NCBI GenBank assembly: GCA_903921725.1
Contig: CAIXRA010000006.1
Span: 62,001-126,000 of the forward strand
Origin: an uncultured Lentisphaerota bacterium
GTDB lineage: Bacteria > Verrucomicrobiota > Lentisphaeria > Oligosphaerales > CAITYL01
Direction: 5' to 3'
Length of the DNA stretch: 64,000 nt
This document shows positions 1 to 8,024 of the stretch, piece after piece. Numbering within the stretch: position 1 is the first letter of the stretch; each line of letters begins with the position of its first letter. The position numbers and the translations under genes were made by a program. The notes under the pieces were generated by a model. That model did not search any database, was not told the origin of the DNA, and was given only the letters and a program-made list of their open reading frames with translations.

Positions 1-182
1 GCAACGCCCTGGGAACAACGGGTCAATGTTTTGCGCCCTGAAGGGGCAATGGATAAACCGGCCTGCGCTGCCCTCTCCCTCCACTGCCCATTCAGGGCGT
101 AATCTTTCCCGCACCATTTCCCAGGGCGTTGCCCTGGGCTGCCATCTACTGCCCCGATGGGGCGAAATCGCAAAAACTCACG
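1..182. repeat. Dispersed hairpin repeat region (family with CCCAGGGCGTTGCCCTGGGC)
   Basis: No gene is visible here. The stretch consists of small hairpins: CGCCCTGAAGGGGC at about 34-47, CCCAGGGCGTTGCCCTGGGC at 120-139 and GCCCCGATGGGGCG at 151-164. The last two occur in the same order and spacing at 39861-39905, and a reversed variant lies near 63416-63460. It directly follows the stop codon of the last gene of the glutamate operon, but no U-tract is seen, so I do not call it a terminator. Confidence 0.7.
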
Positions 183-1547
183 TCACCCCAGCTCCTCCAC
201 CGTCACCGGGAAAAGCGCAGTCGGGCTGGCCTCCATCAGGTGGTAGATGCCGAACTCGAAGAGCTTGCCGAGCGGCATGTCCGACGGCGAAAACGGGAAC
301 GCCAGGTTCCCGGCCGTCGAGATACGCCCCGGGTAGCCGTAGTGCAGCAGCGTCGAGCGGAAGATGCCGCAGAGCGAGTCCGCCTCGGCCTGCGTCGGCG
401 CCACCGCCTCGATGACGATGCACAGCTCGTGCGCCGCGGTCGTCTTCAGCGGCTCCAGCGCGCCCATCACGCCGTTCTTGCCATACACATGCGCGAAGAT
501 CTTCCCGCCGACCTTCTCGTCCTTCAGGATGCGGTCCACCTGCCCCTGCACGGTTTCCAGGATCGGACCGATCTGCCCGATCATCACCGGATCACGCGTC
601 CCGGCGATGCACGCCGTGCGGTACCCCGTGCAGCGCGCGCCCTCGAGCTTGAGCATGTACGACGGCGTCGGCACGAAGCGCGTGCCCTTCACCTCGACGC
701 GGCCGCCCGGCAGCTCCGTGAAGCTGCACTGCTCGAGGTTCAGCTCGCCGCCCGGGCCCGGCAGGTGCCAGGGATCCGACTTCTCATACAGCGTGTGCGC
801 CGCGGCGGATTCCACGGTGAACTTGCGCACCGGGTTCAGCGCCTCCAGGATGAACGAGTCCTCCGTGAGCGTGCCCATCGCACAGTCCGCGCCGGAGCCC
901 GGCGTCGCCGCGATCGCCGCGCATTCCAGGATCTTGCCGAGGTGCACCGCCAGCCCCTCGGGATAGCCCTCGATCAGCGCCAGCGCCGCGAACACCGCCG
1001 GGTCGTAGCAGCGCCCGGCGACCACCACCTGGCAGCCGAGCTTCAGCGCCTCCATCAGCGGCTCCGGCCCCATCTGCGCCACGATGTGCGTGCAGTCGGC
1101 GACCACCGCCTCGGTCAGCGGCGGCACCTGGTCCATCGGCTTGATCTTGCCGCCGCGCAGCGCCGCGAGGACCGTCTCCTTGGAAACATCGGCCGGGATC
1201 ACGCCCAGCTTGAACGAGAGCTTCTCCTCGCGGGCGATTTCGCGCACGATCTCCAGGCACCAGTCGAGGTGCGGCCGCGCGCCGGCGCCGCCGGCCGAAC
1301 CGACCACCACGGGGATGTTGCTCTGCACGCCGGCGCGGATCATGTAGCGCAGGTCGCGCTTCACGCACGAACGGTCGGTGAATGACTTGCCGCTGCCGAG
1401 GTAGTACGGCCCCGGATCGGTCGAACCGGCGTCCACCGCGATCAGGTGCGGCTTCCTCGCCATGCCGCGTTCGAACGACTCCAGCGGATAGCCGTACCCG
1501 AGGATCGCCGTCGTCGAGAGGATGCGGAATTCTTTTTTTGCGCTCAT
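183..1547 (-). CDS. AtuA-like (DUF1446) acyclic terpene utilisation family protein
   Basis: This 454-residue protein resembles the AtuA/DUF1446 family, with an N-terminal segment containing VDAGSTDPGPYYLG and a C-terminal LGKLFEFGIYHL. It is the last gene of the glutamate mutase / methylaspartase operon, so a role in 3-methylaspartate or mesaconate metabolism is likely. The exact reaction is not established from sequence. In other genomes, as I recall, this family sits in the same cluster with a small DUF4387 protein; none is seen before the window edge. The start is supported by AAGGAAAA about seven bases upstream. The preceding gap is filled with a 10-bp periodic repeat. Confidence 0.8.
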   Translation of the reverse strand: MSAKKEFRILSTTAILGYGYPLESFERGMARKPHLIAVDAGSTDPGPYYLGSGKSFTDRSCVKRDLRYMIRAGVQSNIPVVVGSAGGAGARPHLDWCLEIVREIAREEKLSFKLGVIPADVSKETVLAALRGGKIKPMDQVPPLTEAVVADCTHIVAQMGPEPLMEALKLGCQVVVAGRCYDPAVFAALALIEGYPEGLAVHLGKILECAAIAATPGSGADCAMGTLTEDSFILEALNPVRKFTVESAAAHTLYEKSDPWHLPGPGGELNLEQCSFTELPGGRVEVKGTRFVPTPSYMLKLEGARCTGYRTACIAGTRDPVMIGQIGPILETVQGQVDRILKDEKVGGKIFAHVYGKNGVMGALEPLKTTAAHELCIVIEAVAPTQAEADSLCGIFRSTLLHYGYPGRISTAGNLAFPFSPSDMPLGKLFEFGIYHLMEASPTALFPVTVEELG

Positions 1548-1570
1548 CTGTTTTTTCCTTGCAGTGAATT

Positions 1571-1675
1571 GTCGGGGGTTGTCGAGAGCCGCCGATGCCC
1601 ATCGATGGCCGTCGATACCCGTCGGGGCCGTCGAAGGTTATCGACGGTTATCGATGGTTGTCGACACTCCTCGCC
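1571..1675. repeat. 10-bp periodic inverted word repeat (GTCGATAACC family), copy 1
   Basis: About ten consecutive 10-bp units of the form RTCGAYRRYY fill the gap between the methylaspartase and AtuA-like genes. Units in the left half end in GCC or CCC and units in the right half end in GGTT. The right half is therefore the approximate reverse complement of the left and the block can fold into a hairpin. A second copy of the family lies at 27145-27257. Confidence 0.85.
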
Positions 1676-1684
1676 CACCCCCTC

Positions 1685-2920
1685 CTACTTCCCCAGCACC
1701 GCCATGATGCGGCGCATCTCGTTGTTGACGATGCAGAACCCTTCGTCGAAACCCATCCCCGGCTTGGCCAGGATCAGCCGCGGGCGCGTCGCCATCGCGG
1801 CGTGGACGCAGGCGCGGGCCGAGACGTCCGTCTCGTTGCAGGTGCCGCCCTGGTACGCTTCCATGCCGTGCTTCTGGCAGTACAGCACCGCCTCGACCGT
1901 CTCCTGGATGCCGCCGAGGTCCGGGGTCTTGACCTGGACCATCTCGCAGCACTTGGCGTCGGTGAACAACCGGATGTCCTCCAGCGTGTTGCACCACTCG
2001 TCGGCGACCGTCTTCACCGGGGAGCCGAGCTTGTGGAGTTCACGCCGGATCGCGCCGAGTTTCTCGATCTGCGCCTCGCGCCCGCCCATGTCGACCGGTC
2101 CCTCGATGTACAGCTCCAAGCCGCCGGTCTCGCCACCGAGCGAGGCGATGTAGCCCGCAACCTTCGCCGCGTCGTTGCCGAGCAGGTCGCCGATCGTGCC
2201 GTACACGTCGATGTGCAGCGTCGGACGGTAGCCCTCGTCCATGCGCAGGGCGTTGACGCGGTCGCGCAGCCAGCGGACGTACTCGCGGAGCTTGCCGCCG
2301 TCGCGCCCCAGCTTCTCCTCGATGTTGTTGATCAGCCCGTGCGGCAGCGCGTCCACGCGCTTGAGGATCATCTTGTCCACGTTCTCGTAGCGGCTGTCGC
2401 CGCACTGGCCGAAGATGCGCACCGGCTCCGCCGACACCGGCAGCCCGTACTCCTCGCAGACGACCTGGCACTTGAGCCGGTTCGTCGCCACGGCCCGCGC
2501 GTCCAGCAGCGCCTGCGACAACCCGTAACGGATGGCGGTGTGCAGCCGCTTCCCGTCCACCGTCAGCGCCTCGAACTCGGCCGCCAGCCCGCGGAACGAG
2601 TCCACCTCGCGCCCCTCGAGCTTCGGCTTCACATGCTTCTCCAGAAACGGGATGAACACCTCCGCCAGGAACAGCGGATCACGCCCGCCCGCGCCGGAGT
2701 ACTGCACCGCCGCGCAGTCGCCGGACGCCACCGCGCCGTTCTCCAGCTCCAGCAGCACCGACACGCTCTGCCCCGGCTCGCGGATGCGCCGGAAGCCGGA
2801 CGTCACCGGCACGCCGGTGTACACGAAGCCGTCATGCCCCGCCCCACCCTTGATCGCCTTCTGGTCGTCAAAGTAAAACGCCGAGGCGCCCGCGGAAAAC
2901 ACCACGCGCTTGATCTTCAT
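1685..2920 (-). CDS. mal: Methylaspartate ammonia-lyase (EC 4.3.1.2)
   Basis: The enzyme deaminates (2S,3S)-3-methylaspartate to mesaconate and ammonia, the second step of glutamate fermentation through the methylaspartate pathway. It is an enolase-superfamily enzyme. The 411-residue length is close to the clostridial enzyme (413). The catalytic residues fall at the same numbers as in Clostridium tetanomorphum: His194 in ALPHG, Gln172 in FGQCG and Lys331 in VQVKTPDLGG. The start has AGGAGC upstream. It lies downstream of glmE in the same operon, separated by a gap carrying a 9-bp word repeat. Identity is near certain and the key active-site residues are present. Confidence 0.97.
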   Translation of the reverse strand: MKIKRVVFSAGASAFYFDDQKAIKGGAGHDGFVYTGVPVTSGFRRIREPGQSVSVLLELENGAVASGDCAAVQYSGAGGRDPLFLAEVFIPFLEKHVKPKLEGREVDSFRGLAAEFEALTVDGKRLHTAIRYGLSQALLDARAVATNRLKCQVVCEEYGLPVSAEPVRIFGQCGDSRYENVDKMILKRVDALPHGLINNIEEKLGRDGGKLREYVRWLRDRVNALRMDEGYRPTLHIDVYGTIGDLLGNDAAKVAGYIASLGGETGGLELYIEGPVDMGGREAQIEKLGAIRRELHKLGSPVKTVADEWCNTLEDIRLFTDAKCCEMVQVKTPDLGGIQETVEAVLYCQKHGMEAYQGGTCNETDVSARACVHAAMATRPRLILAKPGMGFDEGFCIVNNEMRRIMAVLGK

Positions 2921-2946
2921 GCTTAATGCTCCTGTTTACGATTGCC

Positions 2947-2990
2947 TGATCCGACCGATCGGACCGATCCGACTGATCCGTCCGATCCGC
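2947..2990. repeat. 9-bp tandem word repeat (TGATCCGAC)
   Basis: Five imperfect 9-bp units of the form YGATCSGAC lie in the 78-base gap between glmE and the methylaspartase gene. The second unit carries the self-complementary core CCGATCGG. It is immediately upstream of the methylaspartase ribosome binding site. Confidence 0.85.
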
Positions 2991-2998
2991 GGGGTCCC

Positions 2999-4456
2999 TC
3001 ACATCGGCCGCCCGATGAGTTTTCCTTTGCTGATGGCGTAGATGTCGTCCGTGACCATTTGGAAGCTGAGGCTGCGCCCCTCCGTCCGCGAGCGTTCCGC
3101 CAGCCGCGCCGCGTGGTACGCCAGGATCTCCGGCGTGAACGGTGCGTTGCCCGGCTGGTAGATGCGCACGAAGCCCTCGTCATCGCGGACCGGCAGCAGG
3201 CGACCGCGGTTGTAGATGGACGGCGCGAACGGCACGTCCAGCACGCCGCTCTCGAACGCGGCCGCCGCGCCGACGGCCCAGTCGCCGCCGCCCAGCTCCC
3301 GCGTCTTCTCCAGCAGGCAGCGCACCTCCGCCTTGATCATGTCGACCTCGCGCCGCAGCGCCGCGCTGTCGTCGCCCATCTTCTGGCCGGTGAGCATGTT
3401 CACCATCTGGCGCGTCGCGCGGAGCCCGCGGGCGTTCGCCTCCTTCGTCGGGATGCCCATCGCCTCGTGCGGCGTCTTCACGATCACCTTGTCCGCCCGC
3501 GACAGCACTGCCACCGCGGCGCCGAGGCTGATCACGGCGAACGCCTTCGACTCGTCCTCCGGGAAGCCGCCCATCCACTGGTGGAACACCGTCGTCAGCT
3601 CGAAATCCTCATGCCCGTCCCGGCGGAAATAGTCGTCCGCCAGCTCACGGAGCGAAATCATCGCCGCCACGTCCTGCATCATGTTGCCGGTCTGCCCGTA
3701 GCCGAGCGTCAGCGAACGCACACCCTGCTCCAGCGCCAGCAGCCCCTCGATGATCCCGACCGCGTGGCTGATGCACGGCGGCACCAGCGTCCCGGTCAGC
3801 GGCCCGAACGGCTCGCGGTTGATGGTGACCCCGGCCTCGCCGTAGAGCCCGACCAGCCGGTCCACATACTGCCAGTCGCGGATCGACTTCGCCAGCGGCA
3901 CGCGCTTGGTATAGGGGATGTTGTAGGAGATGCCGCCGCCTTCATAACTGCTGAAGCCGGCCGAGAGCGTGATCTCCGCCAGCAGCCGTGCATCCGGCGT
4001 GCCGTGCCGCACCTGCACCGGCTTGTCCACCGACTCCACCACGCGCCGGCAGGCGTCCAGCCCGTGGTTCACCGCCGGAAATCCGTTGAGCAGCGATGTC
4101 CCCGCCTCCTCGCTGCGCTTGATCCCGTTCGCCGCCTCATCGTAGCGGTTCTGGCGCGTGTACGCATCGATCGTCGTCGGCAGCAGGTCGGCCTCACCCT
4201 CGGTGGCCAGATAGTTCAGCAGCCGGACATGATCCTCGACCAGCGCCACGCCGGCGCGCGGCTGGAGCAGCGTCTGCCCCTTCCGCCGCGCCTCCGACAT
4301 CGCCCTCGCAAACTGCTTGTGCGCCGGCAGCGCCTGCTGCCGCCGGATCCCTTCGTCAAGGGACGCCACCGCCGCGCCCGTCGGCCACGTCGCCAGCACC
4401 TCGCCACGCACGCGGAAAAACTCATCCCGCGAAATCTTCACGTTCGCCTTCACCAT
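2999..4456 (-). CDS. glmE: Glutamate mutase (methylaspartate mutase) epsilon subunit
   Basis: This is the large catalytic subunit that, with GlmS and adenosylcobalamin, rearranges L-glutamate to (2S,3S)-3-methylaspartate. The product from the chosen ATG is 485 residues, close to the clostridial subunit (about 483). That ATG is preceded by GGAAGGAAAG at good spacing; a second in-frame ATG seven codons upstream lacks this support. The N-terminal LLQPRAG and [10 protein letters not shown] segments are typical of the family. It sits in the operon glmS-glmL-glmE-mal, so substrate flow from glutamate to mesaconate is encoded contiguously. Confidence 0.96.
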   Translation of the reverse strand: MVKANVKISRDEFFRVRGEVLATWPTGAAVASLDEGIRRQQALPAHKQFARAMSEARRKGQTLLQPRAGVALVEDHVRLLNYLATEGEADLLPTTIDAYTRQNRYDEAANGIKRSEEAGTSLLNGFPAVNHGLDACRRVVESVDKPVQVRHGTPDARLLAEITLSAGFSSYEGGGISYNIPYTKRVPLAKSIRDWQYVDRLVGLYGEAGVTINREPFGPLTGTLVPPCISHAVGIIEGLLALEQGVRSLTLGYGQTGNMMQDVAAMISLRELADDYFRRDGHEDFELTTVFHQWMGGFPEDESKAFAVISLGAAVAVLSRADKVIVKTPHEAMGIPTKEANARGLRATRQMVNMLTGQKMGDDSAALRREVDMIKAEVRCLLEKTRELGGGDWAVGAAAAFESGVLDVPFAPSIYNRGRLLPVRDDEGFVRIYQPGNAPFTPEILAYHAARLAERSRTEGRSLSFQMVTDDIYAISKGKLIGRPM

Positions 4457-4556
4457 AATGCTTTCCTTCCTTATCAATCCTTTGTCAGTGGATGCCGTTC
4501 TCGCATCCCCCGAACCCTCTGAAGAGTGACTGCGTCACGGCCTGTTGTTAATTCTC

Positions 4557-4633
4557 AGAGTTGCGGAGTCCGCAGGCGCTTATGACCTGTCCTAACTGGC
4601 AAAGCGTAATCCGCCTACGCACTCCGCAACTCT
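4557..4633. repeat. Inverted repeat element, 22-bp arms (AGAGTTGCGGAGT family)
   Basis: Arms at 4557-4578 and 4612-4633 match at 20 of 22 positions in inverted orientation, with a 33-base centre. The element lies in the 187-base gap between glmL and glmE. A related single arm (GTTGCGGAGGACGCAGTCCGC) is seen near 38167-38187. There is no U-tract, so a terminator inside the operon is not supported. Confidence 0.85.
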
Positions 4634-4643
4634 TGGTGTTAAA

Positions 4644-6152
4644 TCAGACGCGCCTCTGGCACCCTCCGGGGGTTTCAGGGGGAGTGAGGATGACTCCCCC
4701 TGACAATGGTTGCAAACAGTTCTCCGCCAGCGCGGCGGCCTCCTCCGGAAACTCCGCGGCGAGATTGCCGAGCAGCGGCCAGAGATATTCCGCATCCACC
4801 TTGTATTCAAACTGTTCCGGCAACAGGTTCAGCTCCTCGCCGTCCGGCTTCGCCCACATTCCGGACCAGAGCTGCGGATCCCGCAGCCGCGCCAGGCTCC
4901 CGCCCGTGCCGACCATCGTCCGCACCCGGCGCAGATCCTTGCCGTGCTGCACGCTCACCCGCCCCGTCGGCGTCCACACCGAACGCAGGATGCCCGCATG
5001 CCGCAGCACGGCCTCCTTGACGCAGGCCCGGGCCAGCACCCGGTCGTACTCCAGCTCCTCCGGCGCCTGCGGCAGATAATCCGGCGCCGCCGCGACCTTC
5101 CGCACGAACGCCTCCAGTTCCGGCGAATGGACCGAGTCCTTCACCGCCTCGTACAGCGGAAGCGCGCTCACCCGCAGCCCGAGGTCGCCCTCGACGCTCC
5201 GCTTGAGCAGCGGCTCGTGCACGCCGCGGAGCACGGCGCCGTCGCCGCCCATGAACGCCTCCGTGTGCGAATAGACATCCGTCGTCGCGCCGCCCATGTC
5301 CACCACCATGAAATCCCGCCACCGCGGCCGCCGCGCCGCCAGCGCCTCCGCCAGCTCGAACATCGCCAGCGGTGTCGGTTTCGGCGGGGCACCGACGGCC
5401 CGCACGACCTCCGCCAGCCCCTTGCCCTCGACGATCGTCTCCAAAAACGCATGCCGGATCTCTGCGCGCGCCGGCTCCAGGTTCATCCGGTCCACCTCCG
5501 GCATCACGTTGTCCGTCACCCGCAGCTTTTTACCGGCCAGCAACTTGCGGACTTCGCACGCCAGCTCGGAGTTGCCCGCATAAACGATTGTGCATGCCAA
5601 GCGCGAGGCCGCCAGCAGACGCACATTTTCCAGCACGCGCTCACGGTTGCCGCCGTCCGTGCCGCCGGTCACCAGCACGATGTCCGGCGCCAGCGCCTCC
5701 AGTTCCGCGACCGATTCCGAGGTCAGGCCGTAGGCGAATGCACGCACCACCTTGCCACCCGCCGAACAGGCCGCCAGCTTCGCGATCTTCACCGTCAGCT
5801 CCGGCACCAACCCGACCGCCGCGATGCGGAGCCCGCCCTTTGCCGAGGAGGAGAACCGCACGGGGACGGTGGACACGGTGGACGGAGTGGACAACGTGGA
5901 CGCTGCCGGAGTTGCGGCACGCGGGTTTCCGTCCACCCGGTCCACGGTGTCCACCTTGTCCACCGCGCCCCCGCCGCGCGGCACCAGCCCCGCCAGCACC
6001 CTGTTGAACCCGTCGGTCAGGTGCGGCGTGGTCGGCACCTCGCACCGCTTCAGCACGCGCGCACCCGCCGGCCCGCCGAACGCGAAGAGCGCACCCTTCG
6101 TGTAGGTCGAACCGATGTCGATGCTGATCAGGTTGTGCGGTGCCGGTTTCAT
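4644..6152 (-). CDS. glmL: GlmL/MutL, glutamate mutase reactivase-type ATPase
   Basis: This is a 502-residue protein of the MutL family, encoded between the two subunits of glutamate mutase. It is thought to reactivate the cobalamin enzyme by exchanging damaged cofactor. It has an actin/Hsp70-type nucleotide fold: phosphate-1 motif IDIGSTYTKG at residues 11-20, a second phosphate motif VVDMGGATTD mid-protein and an adenosine motif MVGTGGS near the C-terminus. Residues about 64-96 are a repeat-derived insertion rich in VDxVD and STxST, encoded by GTGGAC and GTCCAC words. The ribosome binding site is weak (AAAGAG) and abuts another repeat. Confidence 0.9.
   Translation of the reverse strand: MKPAPHNLISIDIGSTYTKGALFAFGGPAGARVLKRCEVPTTPHLTDGFNRVLAGLVPRGGGAVDKVDTVDRVDGNPRAATPAASTLSTPSTVSTVPVRFSSSAKGGLRIAAVGLVPELTVKIAKLAACSAGGKVVRAFAYGLTSESVAELEALAPDIVLVTGGTDGGNRERVLENVRLLAASRLACTIVYAGNSELACEVRKLLAGKKLRVTDNVMPEVDRMNLEPARAEIRHAFLETIVEGKGLAEVVRAVGAPPKPTPLAMFELAEALAARRPRWRDFMVVDMGGATTDVYSHTEAFMGGDGAVLRGVHEPLLKRSVEGDLGLRVSALPLYEAVKDSVHSPELEAFVRKVAAAPDYLPQAPEELEYDRVLARACVKEAVLRHAGILRSVWTPTGRVSVQHGKDLRRVRTMVGTGGSLARLRDPQLWSGMWAKPDGEELNLLPEQFEYKVDAEYLWPLLGNLAAEFPEEAAALAENCLQPLSGGVILTPPETPGGCQRRV
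5868..5965. repeat. 9-bp word array inside glmL (GTGGAC / GTCCAC arms)
   Basis: Four 9-bp units containing GTGGAC (5868-5903) are followed after 26 bases by four 9-bp units containing GTCCAC (5930-5965). This makes an inverted pair of tandem arrays within the glmL coding region. Nine bases keep the reading frame, giving repeated three-residue peptides in the protein. Confidence 0.9.
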
Positions 6153-6161
6153 AAAACTCTT

Positions 6162-6294
6162 TATCCGCAGATTACACAGATTTCGCAGATGGGAAGCCGG
6201 GAAAAAATGGTTGAAGAGCAGAACCGTCCGCCCGTTATGAATCGTTGAAGCGTTATTCTTGTTTCATCTGCGCAATCTGTGTAATCTGTGGATA
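6162..6294. repeat. Inverted repeat with 30-bp arms (CAGATTACA words)
   Basis: Arms at 6162-6191 and 6265-6294 are inverted copies matching at 28 of 30 positions. Each is built from 9-bp words such as CAGATTACA and CAGATTTCG. The element fills the gap between glmS and glmL, starting within ten bases of the glmL start codon and ending four bases from the glmS stop codon. Confidence 0.9.
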
Positions 6295-6298
6295 CTCC

Positions 6299-6736
6299 TC
6301 ACTCCGGGTCCAGCGGTTCCGTGATACCCAAATCCTGGCGCAGCAGTTCGGCGGCTTCGCCGAGATTGCAGCCGGGCAGGAAGACACGGTCGTAGCCCAT
6401 CTTCCGGAATTTGTCCACGATGATTTCCGGCTCGGTCTTGCCGACCACCAGGTTGCCGCCGACGTACAGCACGACCTTCTCCAGGCCGCGCTCAACGCAG
6501 CGTTCGCGGAAGCCGGCGCAGTCGATCTCGCCGTGGCCGTAGAGCGAGGAGACGAGGATGGCCCGCGCCCCGGTTTCAATCGCCGCATCGATGAACTCAT
6601 CCTGCGGAACCATCACCCCGAGATTCACCACATGGAACCCGCGCTTGGCGAAGTACAGCTCCAGGATCTTGTTCCCGACCGAATGGCAGTCGGACCCGAT
6701 CACCCCGAGCACAATCGTTGCCCGTTTCTTGTCCAT
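6299..6736 (-). CDS. glmS: Glutamate mutase sigma subunit, cobalamin-binding
   Basis: This small subunit (145 residues; the family is usually about 137) binds the corrinoid. The cobalamin motif DxHxxG is present as DCHSVG at residues 16-21, with His18 the predicted lower axial ligand; the later SSLYGHGE and GGN segments fit the Rossmann-like B12 fold. A strong AAGGAG lies six bases before the ATG. It is the first structural gene after the GntR regulator. Together with GlmE it forms the B12-dependent mutase. Confidence 0.96.
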   Translation of the reverse strand: MDKKRATIVLGVIGSDCHSVGNKILELYFAKRGFHVVNLGVMVPQDEFIDAAIETGARAILVSSLYGHGEIDCAGFRERCVERGLEKVVLYVGGNLVVGKTEPEIIVDKFRKMGYDRVFLPGCNLGEAAELLRQDLGITEPLDPE

Positions 6737-6763
6737 TCATGCTCCTTGATCAAAAAAGGTTTC

Positions 6764-6845
6764 ACAGAAGGCGCAAAGACGCAAAGGATGGGGCGGTATT
6801 GCCATTTCGTTTACCTAGAGGCTTTTGCGCCTTGGCGTCTTCTGT
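6764..6845. repeat. Inverted repeat with about 24-bp arms (GCGCAAAGACGCAAAG words)
   Basis: Arms at 6764-6787 and 6822-6845 match at 20 of 24 positions in inverted orientation. They are made of about 9-bp words (GGCGCAAAG, ACGCAAAGG). The element fills the gap between the GntR gene and glmS. A single-sided relative occurs at about 48724-48740. Confidence 0.85.
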
Positions 6846-6862
6846 TCAATCCACCCTTCTTT

Positions 6863-7876
6863 TCACCGCGCCGGATGGCGGCGCATCAGTTCCTTCAGGC
6901 GGTTCTCGACGTTGGCAAGAGAACCGCGCTCGATCTGGTAGTCGAACTTGATGATGCGGCCCCCGCGCTCGCGGAACGCCTCAAGGGCCGAAGCCGAGCC
7001 CTTGTCCAGCTCCGGTAGCCCGCTGGGCGGCACGATCAGCACATCCACCGCCTTCAGGAACGCCCGCATGTCCGGGATGCGTTCGCCCACCACATGTTCC
7101 GCCTGCGCCGCCGGAAGGTTGAACTCCTTCAGCCGCCGCTTGATGATCCCCAGGAACTCCTTGCTGCGGCACCAGATGCCGATCCGCTGCGCCGCGCCGA
7201 TCCGCGCCAGACTCATCACCGACTCCTGGCTCGGTGAAAGAATCATCGGCACAATGCGGGCCTTGAGCGAGGGCACCACCCCCAGCAGTTCCGTGTAATG
7301 CGTGGCGCTGGTGACAATCAGCTCGAACGGCGCCAGCTTCTTCGCGGGATCCGCCGCCTTCGCCACATCGTCCAGCAGAAATTTAGCCACTTGGACCCCC
7401 GTGGCATAGCCGACCTGGCGCTCATAGATGTCCAGGCAGTCCGAGTTGCAGTCCACCACCGCGACAAAGAGGTTCCGCATGCGCTCCTCGCGCTCCATGA
7501 GCATCAGCTCGAGGAGCGTCTCGATCTCGTGGTGCGAAAACTTCAGCTCCTCCAGCCGCTGGAGCGTCTCCCGGATCAGGTGTACCGCCGTCTCCTTGCG
7601 CCCCTCGCCGATCACGTCCTGACGGAAGGAGACGAAGGAGCCGCGCCCGTGGCTGATGTCGATCACGCCGTTGGCGGCCAGCCGCTCGTAGGCCTTCTTG
7701 ACCGTGCCGCGGGCGACGCCGCACGCATCCATCAGCTCGCGCTCCGACGGCAGACGCTCGCCCGGCTTCAACGCCCGGTCGCGAATCAGGCGCGTCACCG
7801 CCTCCATGAGCTGCCGGTACGCCGGCGTGTCGCCCGTCCGCTCAATCCTGATCTCGTCAAGTATTTTTCCGCTCAT
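6863..7876 (-). CDS. GntR-family transcriptional regulator of the glutamate mutase operon
   Basis: The N-terminal winged helix-turn-helix (about residues 10-80) has the GntR signature with LPSERELMDACGVARGTVKKAY. The remainder is a long domain resembling periplasmic-binding/LacI-type ligand domains rather than FadR, HutC or YtrA types. I chose the ATG at 7876 (337 residues) because it follows GGGGGTGG and leaves the promoter and operator free; a start 16 codons further upstream would lie inside the operator. It is the first gene of the operon, so autoregulation is likely. The inducer is unknown; glutamate or a pathway intermediate is an inference. Confidence 0.9.
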   Translation of the reverse strand: MSGKILDEIRIERTGDTPAYRQLMEAVTRLIRDRALKPGERLPSERELMDACGVARGTVKKAYERLAANGVIDISHGRGSFVSFRQDVIGEGRKETAVHLIRETLQRLEELKFSHHEIETLLELMLMEREERMRNLFVAVVDCNSDCLDIYERQVGYATGVQVAKFLLDDVAKAADPAKKLAPFELIVTSATHYTELLGVVPSLKARIVPMILSPSQESVMSLARIGAAQRIGIWCRSKEFLGIIKRRLKEFNLPAAQAEHVVGERIPDMRAFLKAVDVLIVPPSGLPELDKGSASALEAFRERGGRIIKFDYQIERGSLANVENRLKELMRRHPAR

Positions 7877-7906
7877 GTCCACCCCCGTTGCCCAGCCGTT
7901 GACGAA

Positions 7907-7951
7907 CTGGTATATACCAGTCACTATACCAGATGGCTATGTCCATGGCAA
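7907..7951 (-). promoter_or_regulatory. Promoter and putative GntR operator of the glutamate mutase operon
   Basis: On the minus strand a -35 box TTGCCA (7946-7951) and a -10 box TATAGT (7923-7928) are 17 bases apart. A perfect 14-bp palindrome CTGGTATATACCAG (7907-7920) begins just downstream, and a further half-site CTGGTATA (7925-7932) overlaps the -10 box. Three CTGGTATA half-sites over the promoter, directly before a GntR gene, indicate autorepression. Confidence 0.85.
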
Positions 7952-7960
7952 ATCCGGCGC

Positions 7961-7996
7961 AAAAAAAATCAGCAGGGCAAAAAATGCCCTGCTGAT
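7961..7996 (-). terminator. Rho-independent terminator after the kinase gene
   Basis: On the minus strand a stem ATCAGCAGGGCA pairs perfectly with TGCCCTGCTGAT around a four-base loop and is followed by eight T. It ends transcription of the kinase gene before the GntR promoter. Confidence 0.93.
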
Positions 7997-8024
7997 GGGT
8001 GCTGCCGGTTTGAGGAAGGGGCGG

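Noticed and set aside
1571..1675. CRISPR-like array
   Set aside because: Units are 10 bp with no spacers and reverse orientation halfway through; there are no cas genes.
6245..7018. Plus-strand frame starting in the CAGATTACA repeat
   Set aside because: It runs antisense through glmS and the regulator gene; peptides such as ICAICVICGY are typical translations of the repeat.
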